From positions 1-36,292 of the forward strand of contig JAGBKI010000013.1 in NCBI GenBank assembly GCA_017933995.1: a DNA stretch of 36,292 nucleotides, given 5' to 3'. Below, in pieces: positions 25,429 to 33,733 of this stretch. Within the stretch, counting starts at the first letter, position 1. Each line of letters begins with the position of its first letter. Source of the stretch: Bacteroidaceae bacterium (GTDB lineage Bacteria > Bacteroidota > Bacteroidia > Bacteroidales > Bacteroidaceae). Position numbers and translations under genes: made by a program. A model generated the notes under the pieces. The model did no database searches and had not been told where the DNA came from. It saw nothing but the letters and a program-made list of their open reading frames with translations.

Positions 25429-26325
25429 TCAGCGTTTCATCTTGTCGAAGAGTGCCATGATGGAGAGCAGCTCCTCCTCGGAGTTGAACGGAATCGTGAT
25501 GCGCCCGCGCCCGGCGGCGGAGCAGGTCATCTGCACCTTGGTCTTGAAGAACCCGGCGAGGCGCGCCTTGAGGGCGTTGTACTCCTCGGGCAGCCCGGCG
25601 CCTTTCTTCTTGAGCCGCTTGTCGCCGCTCTGCACGGTCTCGCCGCTGTTGAGCTGCTTGACCATCTCCTCGACCTGGCGCACGGAGTATCCGTTTTCGA
25701 TGATGTCGCGGCACAGGGTGGTCTGCAGCGCGGGGTCGGCCAGCGACAGCAGGGCGCGGGCGTGTCCCTGGTCGAGTGCCTTGTCCTGGAGGGCGAGCTG
25801 CACGGGCGCGGCCAGTTTCAGCAGGCGCAGCGCGTTGGCGATGGTGGTGCGGTTCTTGCCCACCTTGTCCGACAACTGGTCCTGCGTGAGGTTGTATTGC
25901 TCTATCAACTTCTGGTAGGCCAGGGCTATTTCGATGGGGTTGAGGTCTTGGCGCTGTATGTTCTCCACAAGCGCCATTTCCATCATGTTCTCGTCGTCGG
26001 CGGTGCGGATGTAGGCGGGGATTTTGGTCAGCCCTATTTCGCGCGAGGCGCGGTATCGGCGCTCGCCGCTGATGATCTGGTACGTGCCGTCCTCGCGCTG
26101 GCGCAGCGTGATGGGCTGTATGATGCCGAACTCGCGGATGCTCTGCCCCAGTTCGGCCAGCGCGGTCTTGTCGAACTCGCGGCGGGGCTGGTTGGGGTTG
26201 GCCTTGATCTGGTCGATGGCCACCTCGTGTATGCTCGACGAGCCTGCGGTGTGGATGGTCTCCTCGGTGTGGATGAGGGCGTCGAGGCCGCGCCCCAGGG
26301 CGGGGTATTTCTTTTTGACTGGCAT
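25429..26325 (-). CDS. parB: Chromosome-partitioning protein ParB
   Basis: ParB is the CTP-dependent clamp that loads at parS sites and spreads on DNA to organise the origin region. The 298-residue product has the N-terminal KKYPALGRGLDALI segment that contacts ParA, the CTPase motifs GERRYRA (87-93) and ENIQRQDLNPIE (121-132), an HTH around 140-190 (YNLTQDQLSDKVGKNRTTIA) and a C-terminal dimerisation part with a basic linker. The gene follows parA after 295 bases that contain the nested-palindrome element copy B, and is 13 bases from the DUF5683 gene. No convincing parS site was found in the window. Confidence 0.96.
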   Translation of the reverse strand: MPVKKKYPALGRGLDALIHTEETIHTAGSSSIHEVAIDQIKANPNQPRREFDKTALAELGQSIREFGIIQPITLRQREDGTYQIISGERRYRASREIGLTKIPAYIRTADDENMMEMALVENIQRQDLNPIEIALAYQKLIEQYNLTQDQLSDKVGKNRTTIANALRLLKLAAPVQLALQDKALDQGHARALLSLADPALQTTLCRDIIENGYSVRQVEEMVKQLNSGETVQSGDKRLKKKGAGLPEEYNALKARLAGFFKTKVQMTCSAAGRGRITIPFNSEEELLSIMALFDKMKR

Positions 26326-26383
26326 AGGTGTCGTGGAAGAATGTATTTATAGTAGGGAGGTTTGTGTCGGTTTCGCGTCTGGG

Positions 26384-26572
26384 CGGCTTGAAAGGCCAAT
26401 GAGCCTACAGCCCAGCGGCAACGCCCTGGGAGGGGCGGCGCGTCGTCATCCCCCGCTCTGTAAGGGAAAAAGCACGGAACGGAACGCTTTTGCCCTTACA
26501 GGGCGCGTTCGCGGGTGTGCCGTCTTCCCAGGACGTTGCCGCTGGGCTGTGTGCTTTTGCCCTTTCAGGCCG
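26384..26572. repeat. Nested-palindrome element, copy B
   Basis: Outer arms 26384-26395 with 26561-26572 (one G-U pair), middle arms 26409-26431 with 26526-26548 (23 bp, one G-U pair), inner arms 26455-26473 with 26486-26504 (19 bp, two mismatches). Same architecture and shared core sequences as copy A (14401-14588), here between parA and parB in one transcription unit. Confidence 0.85.
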
Positions 26573-26620
26573 GTGTTTGCGGGCGGGTGGTTCATTTATG
26601 TTGCGTAATCGCGTTCGATT

Positions 26621-27388
26621 CTATTTCGCGTTCTTTTTGATTATCTCGCGCGCCAGGGCGAGGTGGTCCTTGGCGCCGCGGCTCTCGGCGTTGTAGAGGA
26701 TGACGGGCAGGCCGTGGCTGGGCGCCTCGCTGAGCTTCACGTTGCGCTGGATGACCGTTTTGAACACCAGTTCTTGGAAGTGGCGCTTCACCTCGTCGTA
26801 TATCTGCTTGGCCAGGCGCAGGCGGCTGTCGTACATCGTGAGCAGGAAACCTTCTATCTCCAGCCCGGGGTTGAGTTTCTTCTTTATGATGCGGACGGTG
26901 CTGAGCAGCTTTCCGATTCCTTCCAGCGCAAAATATTCGCATTGCACGGGAATGATGACGCTGTCCGCCGCCGAGAGGCCGTTCACCGTGATGAGGCCCA
27001 GCGAGGGGGAGCAGTCTATAAGTATGAAGTCGTAGTCGTCGCGTAGCGGGGCGAGCAGATTTTTCACGATGTACTCGCGCCCGTCGAAGTTGAGCATCTC
27101 GATTTCTGCACCCACGAGGTCGATGTGCGAGGGTATGATGTCGAGGCCCTCAATCTCGGTGGTGTAGATGGCTTCGCGGGGTTCGGCCTCGCCGATGAGG
27201 CACTCGTAGAGCGAGCAGTCAATTTTGCTGATGTCTACGCCCAGCCCCGACGAGGCGTTGGCCTGCGGGTCGGCGTCGATGACCAGCACACGTTTTTCGA
27301 GCGTGGCCAGCGAGGCGGCGAGATTGATGGTCGTGGTGGTTTTGCCCACGCCGCCCTTTTGGTTGGCCAGTGCTATTATTTTTCCCAT
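26621..27388 (-). CDS. parA: Chromosome-partitioning ATPase ParA (Soj)
   Basis: A 255-residue deviant Walker-type ATPase that works with ParB in segregation. MGKIIALANQKGGVGKTTTT gives the KGGVGKTT motif (residues 11-18) with the signature lysine; VIDADPQANAS is the A-prime motif, and DFILIDCSPSLGLITVN is Walker B. The open frame extends to 27484, but the promoter at 27455-27485 lies within that extension, so the ATG at 27388 is the start. No extra N-terminal HTH is present, which fits chromosomal Soj. It opens the parA, parB, DUF5683, mltD run. Confidence 0.97.
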   Translation of the reverse strand: MGKIIALANQKGGVGKTTTTINLAASLATLEKRVLVIDADPQANASSGLGVDISKIDCSLYECLIGEAEPREAIYTTEIEGLDIIPSHIDLVGAEIEMLNFDGREYIVKNLLAPLRDDYDFILIDCSPSLGLITVNGLSAADSVIIPVQCEYFALEGIGKLLSTVRIIKKKLNPGLEIEGFLLTMYDSRLRLAKQIYDEVKRHFQELVFKTVIQRNVKLSEAPSHGLPVILYNAESRGAKDHLALAREIIKKNAK

Positions 27389-27454
27389 TTCGTTCCTTTT
27401 CGTTGGCGCGGGTTTGCTGCGGCTTGTGGGCGCAGCGGCGCGCATATTTTCGCG

Positions 27455-27485
27455 CAAAGTTACGTTTTTCTGCCCACGTGGCAAA
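27455..27485 (-). promoter_or_regulatory. Consensus Bacteroidota promoter of parA
   Basis: Minus strand: TTTG (27482-27485), 19 bases, TAACTTTG (27455-27462). The transcript would begin near 27448, giving a leader of about 60 bases. The 8-base palindrome CCACGTGG (27474-27481) lies in the spacer. Confidence 0.8.
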
Positions 27486-27583
27486 CCCTGTGCCTTAAAT
27501 AGCCTTAAAAAGCGTCCGTACAGGGGCGTTTTTGCGCCCTAGCGGTGGCATACGCGGGGCTTGCGACCTGTCGCTGCGCCCTG

Positions 27584-27623
27584 AAAAAACGGGCGGGCAG
27601 CGCACCTCGATGCGTTGCCCGCC
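27584..27623 (-). terminator. Intrinsic terminator of the M64 peptidase gene
   Basis: A 13-bp stem with one G-U pair (27592-27604 with 27611-27623) and a 6-base loop is followed on the minus strand by a C/G step and six U (plus-strand A-run 27584-27589), 24 bases after the stop. Confidence 0.9.
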
Positions 27624-27647
27624 TGCTCTGGGGACGGTTCGTTGGCC

Positions 27648-28988
27648 TTAGCGTCGCCGCGCGATGCGCCAGGTGCGGACGGACGTGTGGTAGCGGGGAC
27701 ACGTGGGGTTGCGCACGAAGGGACTTTCGTCGTACACCTCGAGGCGCACTTCGTGGGCGCTTTCGGCGGGGAGGCGTTTGGCGTCGAGGGTGAGGGCTTC
27801 GGTGTCCTCGGCGGCCAGCGTGCCGTCGACGAACCAGCGCACGGTCTGTTTGTCGCCCGTGACGCGCCTCACGTGGTCAAGGCTGAACGTGACGCGCTCG
27901 CGCTTGGCCAGCGGTGCCAGCACGCTGTCGGCGGGCGAAGCGGCTGCAATGAGGTCGGCTTGCTCGTGGATGGCTTCTACAAGCCTTTCGCGACACACGG
28001 GGCAGAACTCCTTGCCGAGCCGTTCCATTTTGCAGTAGCGCGAGGTGTCGCTGGCCTGCGTCGGCTTGACATAGTAGGCGCCCTTGCGTCCGCCACGGTG
28101 GGGAAATACGCCCACCTCGGCCTCGCCAATCCAGCGGTGCCAGCGCACGCGGGCACTGTCGCGCACGCTGCTAAGGTTGGGCTTCTCGCCCATGTAGACA
28201 TCGCCGCCAAAGTACTCGTCGGCCAGGTCGCCGAATACGTGGGCCAGTTCGTGTACATAGATTTCGCTCGCGGCGCTGTTGCACGTAGCCATCAGTATCT
28301 CCCCGCCAGCACCGCCGTACTCGTCGGTGTTGCAAAGTATGCAGGGAAACTTGCAGCGCGGAAAGTACATGCGCACGAGGTCTTTGGCGCTCTGGCTGTT
28401 CCAAGCCCCCGTGATGCGATGCACACCCCAGCCATCGAGGTGCGCACCGAAGAAAGTGCGTTTTCTGACGATGGGCAGCGTTTTTCCCTCGGGGCAAACC
28501 ATCTCGCCGACGCCGTCGGTTTCTTTCCATTGCCCCGGGTGCGAAATTCCGCTCTCCTCCGACACGACGTGGAGGGCGAAAATGTTGAAGAAGTCCTTGT
28601 AGCGGTCGAATGGCGTGGTTTCGAAGAGATGGTCGGTGCAACGGCGTGCGTCGGCAGTGAATTTGGCCTGCTCGGCAGCCGTGTAGCCGTCGCCCATCAC
28701 CACGATGTCGATGGCTCCGGGGCCGCTCCAGCGCAGCGTGTCGATGTCGAACGTTTGGCCGGCGAATCTGGCCACGCGTGCCTGCACGTTCTCAATCGGC
28801 TCGTCCGCTTTCTGCTCATAGCGCATCCACGACGGGCGCTCGATGTAGGTCGGTTCGATGAACTGCGGCGGCTCCGGGCGGCCGCCAGGGCCTTCTTGTG
28901 CCGCGAGGCGGCTTGTGGGGGCGAACGCGGTCAGCCCTAATGTGGCGCACAGCAAGAGGCGGCGCAGCGAAAAAGTCTTTGTTATCAT
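27648..28988 (-). CDS. Secreted M64 family metallopeptidase
   Basis: The 446-residue protein begins with a signal peptide (MITKTFSLRRLLLCATLGLT then AFAPTSRLAAQ). The core has DIVVMGDGYTAAE (about 94-106), a pattern shared by the family, and the zinc site HELAHVFGDLADEY (H246, E247, H250, D257), matching HExxHxxGxxxDE. M64 contains the IgA1-cleaving peptidase of Clostridium ramosum; most Bacteroidales members have unknown substrates, so IgA cleavage should not be assumed. The last 120 residues form a beta-rich domain (VRWFVDGTLAAEDTEALTLD, EVRLEVYDESPFVRNP), common in exported members. The ATG at 28988 is chosen because the longer frame crosses the -7 element at 29010-29017. It is upstream of parA on the same strand but closed by a terminator. 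Confidence 0.92.
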   Translation of the reverse strand: MITKTFSLRRLLLCATLGLTAFAPTSRLAAQEGPGGRPEPPQFIEPTYIERPSWMRYEQKADEPIENVQARVARFAGQTFDIDTLRWSGPGAIDIVVMGDGYTAAEQAKFTADARRCTDHLFETTPFDRYKDFFNIFALHVVSEESGISHPGQWKETDGVGEMVCPEGKTLPIVRKRTFFGAHLDGWGVHRITGAWNSQSAKDLVRMYFPRCKFPCILCNTDEYGGAGGEILMATCNSAASEIYVHELAHVFGDLADEYFGGDVYMGEKPNLSSVRDSARVRWHRWIGEAEVGVFPHRGGRKGAYYVKPTQASDTSRYCKMERLGKEFCPVCRERLVEAIHEQADLIAAASPADSVLAPLAKRERVTFSLDHVRRVTGDKQTVRWFVDGTLAAEDTEALTLDAKRLPAESAHEVRLEVYDESPFVRNPTCPRYHTSVRTWRIARRR

Positions 28989-29009
28989 GTCCGTGTGTGT
29001 TTGGTAGCG

Positions 29010-29017
29010 CAAAGGTA
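29010..29017 (-). promoter_or_regulatory. -7 promoter element of the M64 gene
   Basis: TACCTTTG on the minus strand matches TAnnTTTG and lies about 22 bases before the ATG. No clear -33 TTTG is seen. Confidence 0.55.
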
Positions 29018-29178
29018 CGTATTTGCCGCTTCCGCCACCGCTTCCCCGCCGCATTTAACATTTCTCCCACCCGTTTGTTGCCCGATCTGTCGCATACAAA
29101 GCCACAGGGATCTCAAGCAAATCCCCTTGAAAACCGTCCGCGCCCACACAAAAACTTTCTAAACCCACACAAATCTGC

Positions 29179-29262
29179 AAATTAAGCCTTAATTTGTACA
29201 AACTAAGCCTTGATTTGTACAAACTAAGCCTTAATTTGGCGAAACTTAGGCTTAATTTGCAG
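29179..29262. repeat. Four tandem 21-bp near-palindromic units, copy 2
   Basis: Units at 29179-29199, 29200-29220, 29221-29241 and 29242-29262. The whole array is enclosed by a perfect 26-bp inverted repeat, 29164-29189 with 29248-29273, which overlaps the first and last units. The same four-unit layout is at 1017-1100, without the outer CCCACACAAATCTGC arm. Confidence 0.9.
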
Positions 29263-29461
29263 ATTTGTGTGGGCGCAGGTGGTTTTTCAGGGGCGGAAAA
29301 TGCGGGCGGATGCGGTGCAGCCGCAGGCACAACGGGCGCGCGACGGCGGCTTGGCGCAGGGGCGAGTTCGCGGGGTGGGGCAGGGGAGAGGTTTCAGGGC
29401 TTCGCGCTGTCTTTTTGCAGCAAAACCATGTGAATGAAAGAGCGATAAGAATAATAATCAT

Positions 29462-29469
29462 TAAATTTG
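29462..29469 (+). promoter_or_regulatory. -7 promoter element of the GT83 gene
   Basis: TAAATTTG matches TAnnTTTG, 18 bases before the ATG at 29488. No TTTG at the -33 position was seen. Confidence 0.55.
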
Positions 29470-29487
29470 CGCACGAAAAGAACAAGC

Positions 29488-30921
29488 ATGGAGAGAAAAG
29501 CCATCATACTGCTGCTGGCCATCGTGGCCTTCATCCCCCACAACACGGCTTTGCGCCCCGACATTATGGAGTGCCGCAACCTCGTCACCGCACGCGAGAT
29601 TGTGCAGGACGGCTCGTGGCTCGTGCCGACGATGAACGGCGCGCTACGGCTGGAGAAACCGCCGCTCCCCACGTGGATTGCCGCCGCTGTGGAGAGCGTA
29701 TGCCCCGACAGCCTGGCCATGCAGCGCGTGCCGCCCGCGCTGGCGGCGATGCTGTGGCTGCTGTTCCTCTACCTCATCGTGAAACGCCTCACGGACGACA
29801 CCACAGCGCAGGTCACGGCACTGGTGTTCCTGACGTGCTACCAGGTGGTGCTGATGGGGCGCACGGCCACGTGGGACGTCTACTGCCACGCCTTTATGAC
29901 CGGCGCGCTGTTCTACCTGCTACGCGGCCTGCAACGCCCCGCCGATGAACGCGCCGTGTGGGGCGACTTCGCCTGGGCGGGGCTTTTCATGGGACTTTCG
30001 TTCCTCTCCAAGGGGCCGGTGAGTTTCTTCGCCCTGCTGCTGCCTTTCGTCATCGCCGCGCCACTGGTGAGCGGCGTGTCGCTGCGCGGCAAGTGGGGCG
30101 CGCTGCTTCTCGCCGTCGTGCTGTGCATTGCGCTCGGTGGCTGGTGGTACGCGTATTTATATATAGCCCACCCCGCCGAACTGGCCAGCGTCTTCCACCA
30201 GGAGACCGGCGCGTGGGCCGACCGCAACGTGCGCCCGTGGTGGTACTACTGGCGTTTCTTCCTCGAAGCCGGCGTGTGGCACCCGTTCGTGCTCACGGCC
30301 CTGGCCTACCCGCTGTGGCGTCGCCGCCTGGCGCAGCCGCGCGCCTACACCTTCTTCCTGGCACTGCTCGTGGCGCAACTCGTGCTGCTGTCGCTGATGC
30401 CCGAAAAGAAATACCGCTACCTGCTGCCGCTGATGCCCGCTATGGCCGCGCTCACCGCCCTTGTGCTGACCCACCGCCACCGCGCCGGTTCGCCCTGGCC
30501 GCGCCGCCTGCTGCTGTTCACCGTAGGTGCCGCCGCGCTCATCGAGGTGGCGTTGCTGCCGCTGGCCGGGCGCATCTTCGGCGGCGACCAGCTGAACAGC
30601 CTCGCCCTGCTGCAACACGACGAGCGCGCCGCCAACCTGCCCCTCTACCACCCCGCCACGCAGGAGTTACGCATCGAGTCGGTCTATGCCGCCCACCGCC
30701 GCATCGCCCCGCTCGACGTGGCCGACAGCGCGTCCCTGCGGCGCGCCCTGCCCTGCATCGTCCTCGTCCATCCCGGCGACACGGCCACCCGCGCCCTGCT
30801 TGCCCGCGCCGCGCGCCCCACCCCCCTCGGCCTCTACGACGACAACCACCACCCGCCTACCGACAAGCACCACAACCCCACGATGGTGTGGGAGGCCGTG
30901 CGGGTAGAGACGGGGGAGTGA
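29488..30921 (+). CDS. ArnT-like (GT83) polyprenyl-phosphate-sugar glycosyltransferase
   Basis: A 477-residue integral membrane protein with about ten hydrophobic segments, starting with IILLLAIVAFIPHN. The first periplasmic loop carries RPDIMECRNLVTAREIVQDG and NGALRLEKPPLPTW (residues 23-63), the family pattern with acidic residues D25 and E28 and the EKPPL motif; LSKGPVSF at about 173-180 is the second family landmark. GT83 enzymes transfer a sugar from a polyprenyl phosphate to an envelope acceptor; ArnT uses aminoarabinose on lipid A. The start at 29488 is favoured by the promoter element 18 bases upstream. It is on the same strand as the GT2, LAB_N and epimerase genes, but a 405-base repeat-bearing gap lies between. 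Confidence 0.9.
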   Translation: MERKAIILLLAIVAFIPHNTALRPDIMECRNLVTAREIVQDGSWLVPTMNGALRLEKPPLPTWIAAAVESVCPDSLAMQRVPPALAAMLWLLFLYLIVKRLTDDTTAQVTALVFLTCYQVVLMGRTATWDVYCHAFMTGALFYLLRGLQRPADERAVWGDFAWAGLFMGLSFLSKGPVSFFALLLPFVIAAPLVSGVSLRGKWGALLLAVVLCIALGGWWYAYLYIAHPAELASVFHQETGAWADRNVRPWWYYWRFFLEAGVWHPFVLTALAYPLWRRRLAQPRAYTFFLALLVAQLVLLSLMPEKKYRYLLPLMPAMAALTALVLTHRHRAGSPWPRRLLLFTVGAAALIEVALLPLAGRIFGGDQLNSLALLQHDERAANLPLYHPATQELRIESVYAAHRRIAPLDVADSASLRRALPCIVLVHPGDTATRALLARAARPTPLGLYDDNHHPPTDKHHNPTMVWEAVRVETGE

Positions 30922-31326
30922 GGTGCTATTCCGATAGAATGAGAATGCGAAAGAACCGCTGTAAAGACGCTGAAAGCGTCACCCCTTCTGTAACTGTAGG
31001 TACGCGAAGTGAAACAGAGCGCACCTACAGCGGGCACACGTTTGATGAACGCACGCTGGAAGCGTGCCCCACAAGTGTTTATAGGACGCCCGTTCCCGTC
31101 GTGGGGGACGCTTTCAGCGTCCGTGGCACACCCCGCCTGCGTCGCAGGTTCGCTCCATTTCATTCCGCGAACCCGCGATTACAGAGGGGGAGACGCTTTC
31201 AGCGTCTTTATGCACAGTGAACATCAACAACAACCCGACCTTTTTTGCTTTATCATATAACATCTCTGCTACTTACCATATATTAAGACTTGTAGCAGGC
31301 AACCATAAACCCCATCACACCCCAAT
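30922..31326. other. Gene-free stretch with a palindromic element
   Basis: The stretch is occupied by the inverted-repeat element 30964-31208 and then an AT-rich leader to the GT2 gene. The open frames through it are translations of palindromes. Confidence 0.7.
30964..31208. repeat. 245-bp element with 30-bp terminal inverted repeats
   Basis: 30964-30993 and 31179-31208 are inverted copies differing at three positions; each end carries the palindrome GACGCT-x3-AGCGTC. Inside are further palindromes, GCACGCTGGAAGCGTGC (31051-31067) and GGACGCTTTCAGCGTCC (31106-31122). No coding content. It looks like a MITE-like or REP-like element. Confidence 0.8.
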
Positions 31327-32073
31327 ATGACCCAGACAGCGAAGTATGAAGTGACGATAATCGTGCCGGTGTACAACGAGGAGGACAACCTCGGGCGCGT
31401 GGAGGAGAGCCTTTCGGCGTTCCTGCCCCGGTGCGTGGCGCCGGCGTGCGTGCTGCTCGTGAACGACGGCAGCACGGACACGAGCCTGGAGAAAATCCGC
31501 GCCATCTGCGCGCGCCAGCCCCACTTCTTCTACCTCAGCAGCCGCGAGAACCACGGCCTCAGCACGGCGATGAAGGCGGGCATCGACGCGGCGGAAAGCC
31601 CCTTTGTGGGCTACATCGACAGCGACCTGCAAACCGACCCCGAGGACTTCAACGTGCTGCTGCCCCACCGCCACGACTACGCGCTGGTGACGGGCATCCG
31701 CGCCAACCGCAAGGACACCGGCTTCAAGCGTTTCCAGTCGCGCGTGGCCAACGGTTTCCGCCGCCGCATGACGGGCGACACGGCGACCGACACGGGCTGC
31801 CCGCTGAAGGTGATGCAGACGGCTGTGGCGAAGCGCATACCTTTCTTCGACGGGATGCACCGCTTCCTGGCCGCGCTGGTGTCGCTGGAGGGCGGGCGCA
31901 TGAAGGAACTGCCCGTGCGCCACTACCCGCGCACGGCGGGCGTGTCGAAATACCACCTGTGGAACCGCCTGGCCGGCCCGTTCAATGACTGCTTCGCCTT
32001 CCGCTGGATGAAGAAGCGGTATATCCGCTACACGGTGGACGAGCAGTCACTCCCCAGCCCAGCAACCAACTGA
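31327..32073 (+). CDS. GT2 family polyprenyl-phosphate glycosyltransferase
   Basis: A 248-residue GT-A enzyme of the dolichyl-phosphate mannose synthase/ArnC type. VTIIVPVYNEEDNL opens the fold; NDGSTD is at 46-51, and the metal-binding YIDSDLQTDPEDF has D98 and D100. Such enzymes transfer a sugar from a nucleotide donor to polyprenyl phosphate at the cytoplasmic face. No strong C-terminal membrane pair is seen, so it is a soluble or peripheral form. The stop codon lies inside a four-unit 8-bp repeat, 35 bases before the LAB_N gene. The sugar cannot be read from the sequence; the neighbouring epimerase suggests galacturonic acid or a related sugar. Confidence 0.9.
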   Translation: MTQTAKYEVTIIVPVYNEEDNLGRVEESLSAFLPRCVAPACVLLVNDGSTDTSLEKIRAICARQPHFFYLSSRENHGLSTAMKAGIDAAESPFVGYIDSDLQTDPEDFNVLLPHRHDYALVTGIRANRKDTGFKRFQSRVANGFRRRMTGDTATDTGCPLKVMQTAVAKRIPFFDGMHRFLAALVSLEGGRMKELPVRHYPRTAGVSKYHLWNRLAGPFNDCFAFRWMKKRYIRYTVDEQSLPSPATN

Positions 32074-32100
32074 TTAACTGATAAACTAATCAACTGATTA
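32069..32100. repeat. Short tandem repeat between the GT2 and LAB_N genes
   Basis: Four 8-bp units of the ACTGATTA type (two exact, ACTGATAA and ACTAATCA variants). The GT2 stop codon falls in the first unit. Confidence 0.85.
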
Positions 32101-32108
32101 ACCAAGCA

Positions 32109-32732
32109 ATGCCCGCAGCCCTTGTCTTCGCCATCGGCTTCGTCGCGCAGGGTTTCTTCTCGGCGCGTATGCTGATCCAGTGGGTGCTCTCCGAGCGCAG
32201 CCACCGGGTGGTGTCGCCCGTGCTGTTCTGGGCTTGCTCGCTGGCGGGGAGCGTGCTGCTGTGCGTGTACGGCATTCTGCGCGACGATTTCGCCATCGTG
32301 CTGGGGCAGTTCATATCGTACTATATTTATATATGGAATCTGAACATCAAGGGCGTGTGGCGGCGCGTGCCGCTCGTGGCGCGCGCGGCACTGTTCGCGC
32401 TTCCCGCCGTGGCCGCCGCCGTCATCCTTAGCGACGGCGACGCTTTCCTGGACAAGTACTTCCGCAACGACGACATCCCGCTGTGGATGCTGGTGTACGG
32501 CTCGGCGGGACAGGTCATCTTCACCGTGCGCTTCGTCTACCAGTGGTGGGTCAGCCACCGCCTGCACCGCTCGGAGCTTCCCGCCGGGTTCTGGGTGATT
32601 TCGCTGGTGGGCTGCTTCATCATCGTGAGCTACGGTGCGCTGCGCCTCGACCCCGTGCTGGTGCTGGGCCAGAGCGTCGGCTTCGTGACCTACACGCGCA
32701 ACCTGATGATCCTCTACAAACAAAAACGATGA
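32109..32732 (+). CDS. LAB_N domain (lipid A biosynthesis-like) membrane protein with two repeats
   Basis: A 207-residue membrane protein made of two similar halves, roughly 5-80 and 128-204. Each half has Q-W-x-x-S-x-R at its first helix (QWVLSERSHRVVSP; QWWVSHRLHRSELP), then a helix starting FW, and then VLGQ (residues 64-67 and 184-187) opening the next helix. This is the lipid A biosynthesis N-terminal domain (LAB_N, PF07578), usually found once or beside GT2 glycosyltransferases. Its biochemical role is not established. The repeat layout, helices in threes, recalls SWEET/PQ-loop transporters, so a lipid-linked-sugar flippase is an inference. The stop overlaps the next start as ATGA, so it is translationally coupled to the epimerase. 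Confidence 0.9.
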   Translation: MPAALVFAIGFVAQGFFSARMLIQWVLSERSHRVVSPVLFWACSLAGSVLLCVYGILRDDFAIVLGQFISYYIYIWNLNIKGVWRRVPLVARAALFALPAVAAAVILSDGDAFLDKYFRNDDIPLWMLVYGSAGQVIFTVRFVYQWWVSHRLHRSELPAGFWVISLVGCFIIVSYGALRLDPVLVLGQSVGFVTYTRNLMILYKQKR

Positions 32733-33733
32733 AAATACTCGTCACCGGCGCGGCCGGTTTCATCGGCAATGCGCTAACTTTGCGCCTGCTGAACGAGGGG
32801 CACGAGGTCGTGGGCCTCGACAGCCTCAACGACTACTACGACGTGCGGCTGAAACTCGCGCGGCTGGGCCGCCTGGGCCTCGCGGCCACGATGCCCGACT
32901 ACGGCGCTTGGCAACGGAACGCCGACGGCACGCTGCGCTTCGTGCGCCTCGACCTCAGCGACCGCGAGGCGATGGAGGCGCTGTTCCGCGCGGAGCGTTT
33001 TGACCGCGTGGTGAACCTCGCCGCACAGGCCGGCGTGCGCTATTCGTTGCAAAACCCGCACGCCTACATCGAGAGCAACGTGGCGGGCTTTCTCAACGTG
33101 CTTGAGGGCTGCCGCCACAGCGGTTGCCAGCGGCTGGTGTACGCCAGCAGCAGCAGTGTCTACGGCGGCAACACGAAGGTGCCTTTCAGCGAGACCGACG
33201 CGGTGGACAACCCCGTGAGCCTCTACGCCGCCACGAAGAAGAGCAACGAACTGATGGCGCACGTCTACGGCCACCTGTACGGGCTGAAGACCACGGGGCT
33301 GCGCTTCTTCACGGTCTACGGCCCCTGGGGGCGTCCCGACATGGCGCCGATGCTGTTCTCGGAGGCCATCACGCAGGGCCGCCCCATCCGCCTCTTCGCC
33401 GCCGACCGCCAGGAGCGCGACTTCACCTACATCGACGACATTGTGGAGGGCACGCTGCGCGTGGCGCTGGCCGACGACAGCCCGTTGCCCGTCTACAACA
33501 TAGGCTGCGGCACGCCGCAGGGGCTGATGACCTTCGTGCGCACGCTTGAGGCCGCCCTGGGCCGCGAGGCCGCCATCGAGCACGCGCCCATGCAGCCTGG
33601 CGACGTCAGCCGCACGTGGGCCGACACCGCCGCCCTGGAACGCGACTTCGGCTACCGCCCCGCCGTGTCCCTGCAAGAGGGCATCGGGCGGTTCGCGGAG
33701 TGGTTCGAGGGCTGCTTCAGGAAACTCTACTAG
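32729..33733 (+). CDS. NAD-dependent epimerase, probably UDP-glucuronate 4-epimerase
   Basis: A 334-residue extended short-chain dehydrogenase. GAAGFIG (residues 7-13) binds NAD; YASSSSVYG (138-146) holds the catalytic Ser; YAATKKSNELMAHVYGHLYG has Y166 and K170; GLRFFTVYGPWGRPDMA follows. The strings YAATKKSNELMAH and TVYGPWGRPDMA are hallmarks of UDP-glucuronate 4-epimerases (CapI type), which make UDP-galacturonate, and they differ from the galE at 5291. The longer upstream frame overlaps the LAB_N gene; the start is the ATG in ATGA. The stop codon is followed immediately by four 9-bp repeats. Confidence 0.9.
   Translation: MKILVTGAAGFIGNALTLRLLNEGHEVVGLDSLNDYYDVRLKLARLGRLGLAATMPDYGAWQRNADGTLRFVRLDLSDREAMEALFRAERFDRVVNLAAQAGVRYSLQNPHAYIESNVAGFLNVLEGCRHSGCQRLVYASSSSVYGGNTKVPFSETDAVDNPVSLYAATKKSNELMAHVYGHLYGLKTTGLRFFTVYGPWGRPDMAPMLFSEAITQGRPIRLFAADRQERDFTYIDDIVEGTLRVALADDSPLPVYNIGCGTPQGLMTFVRTLEAALGREAAIEHAPMQPGDVSRTWADTAALERDFGYRPAVSLQEGIGRFAEWFEGCFRKLY

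Larger units (their letters stand above)
28989..29487. other. Gene-free stretch between divergent genes
   Basis: It carries the M64 promoter element, the 21-bp array copy 2 with its long inverted flanks (29164-29273), a GC-rich piece to about 29400 and the promoter element of the GT83 gene. No gene is visible. Confidence 0.7.

Noticed and set aside
27474-27481. parS site at CCACGTGG
   Set aside because: Only the 8-base core matches; flanks do not fit TGTT/AACA. Listed only as a weak finding.
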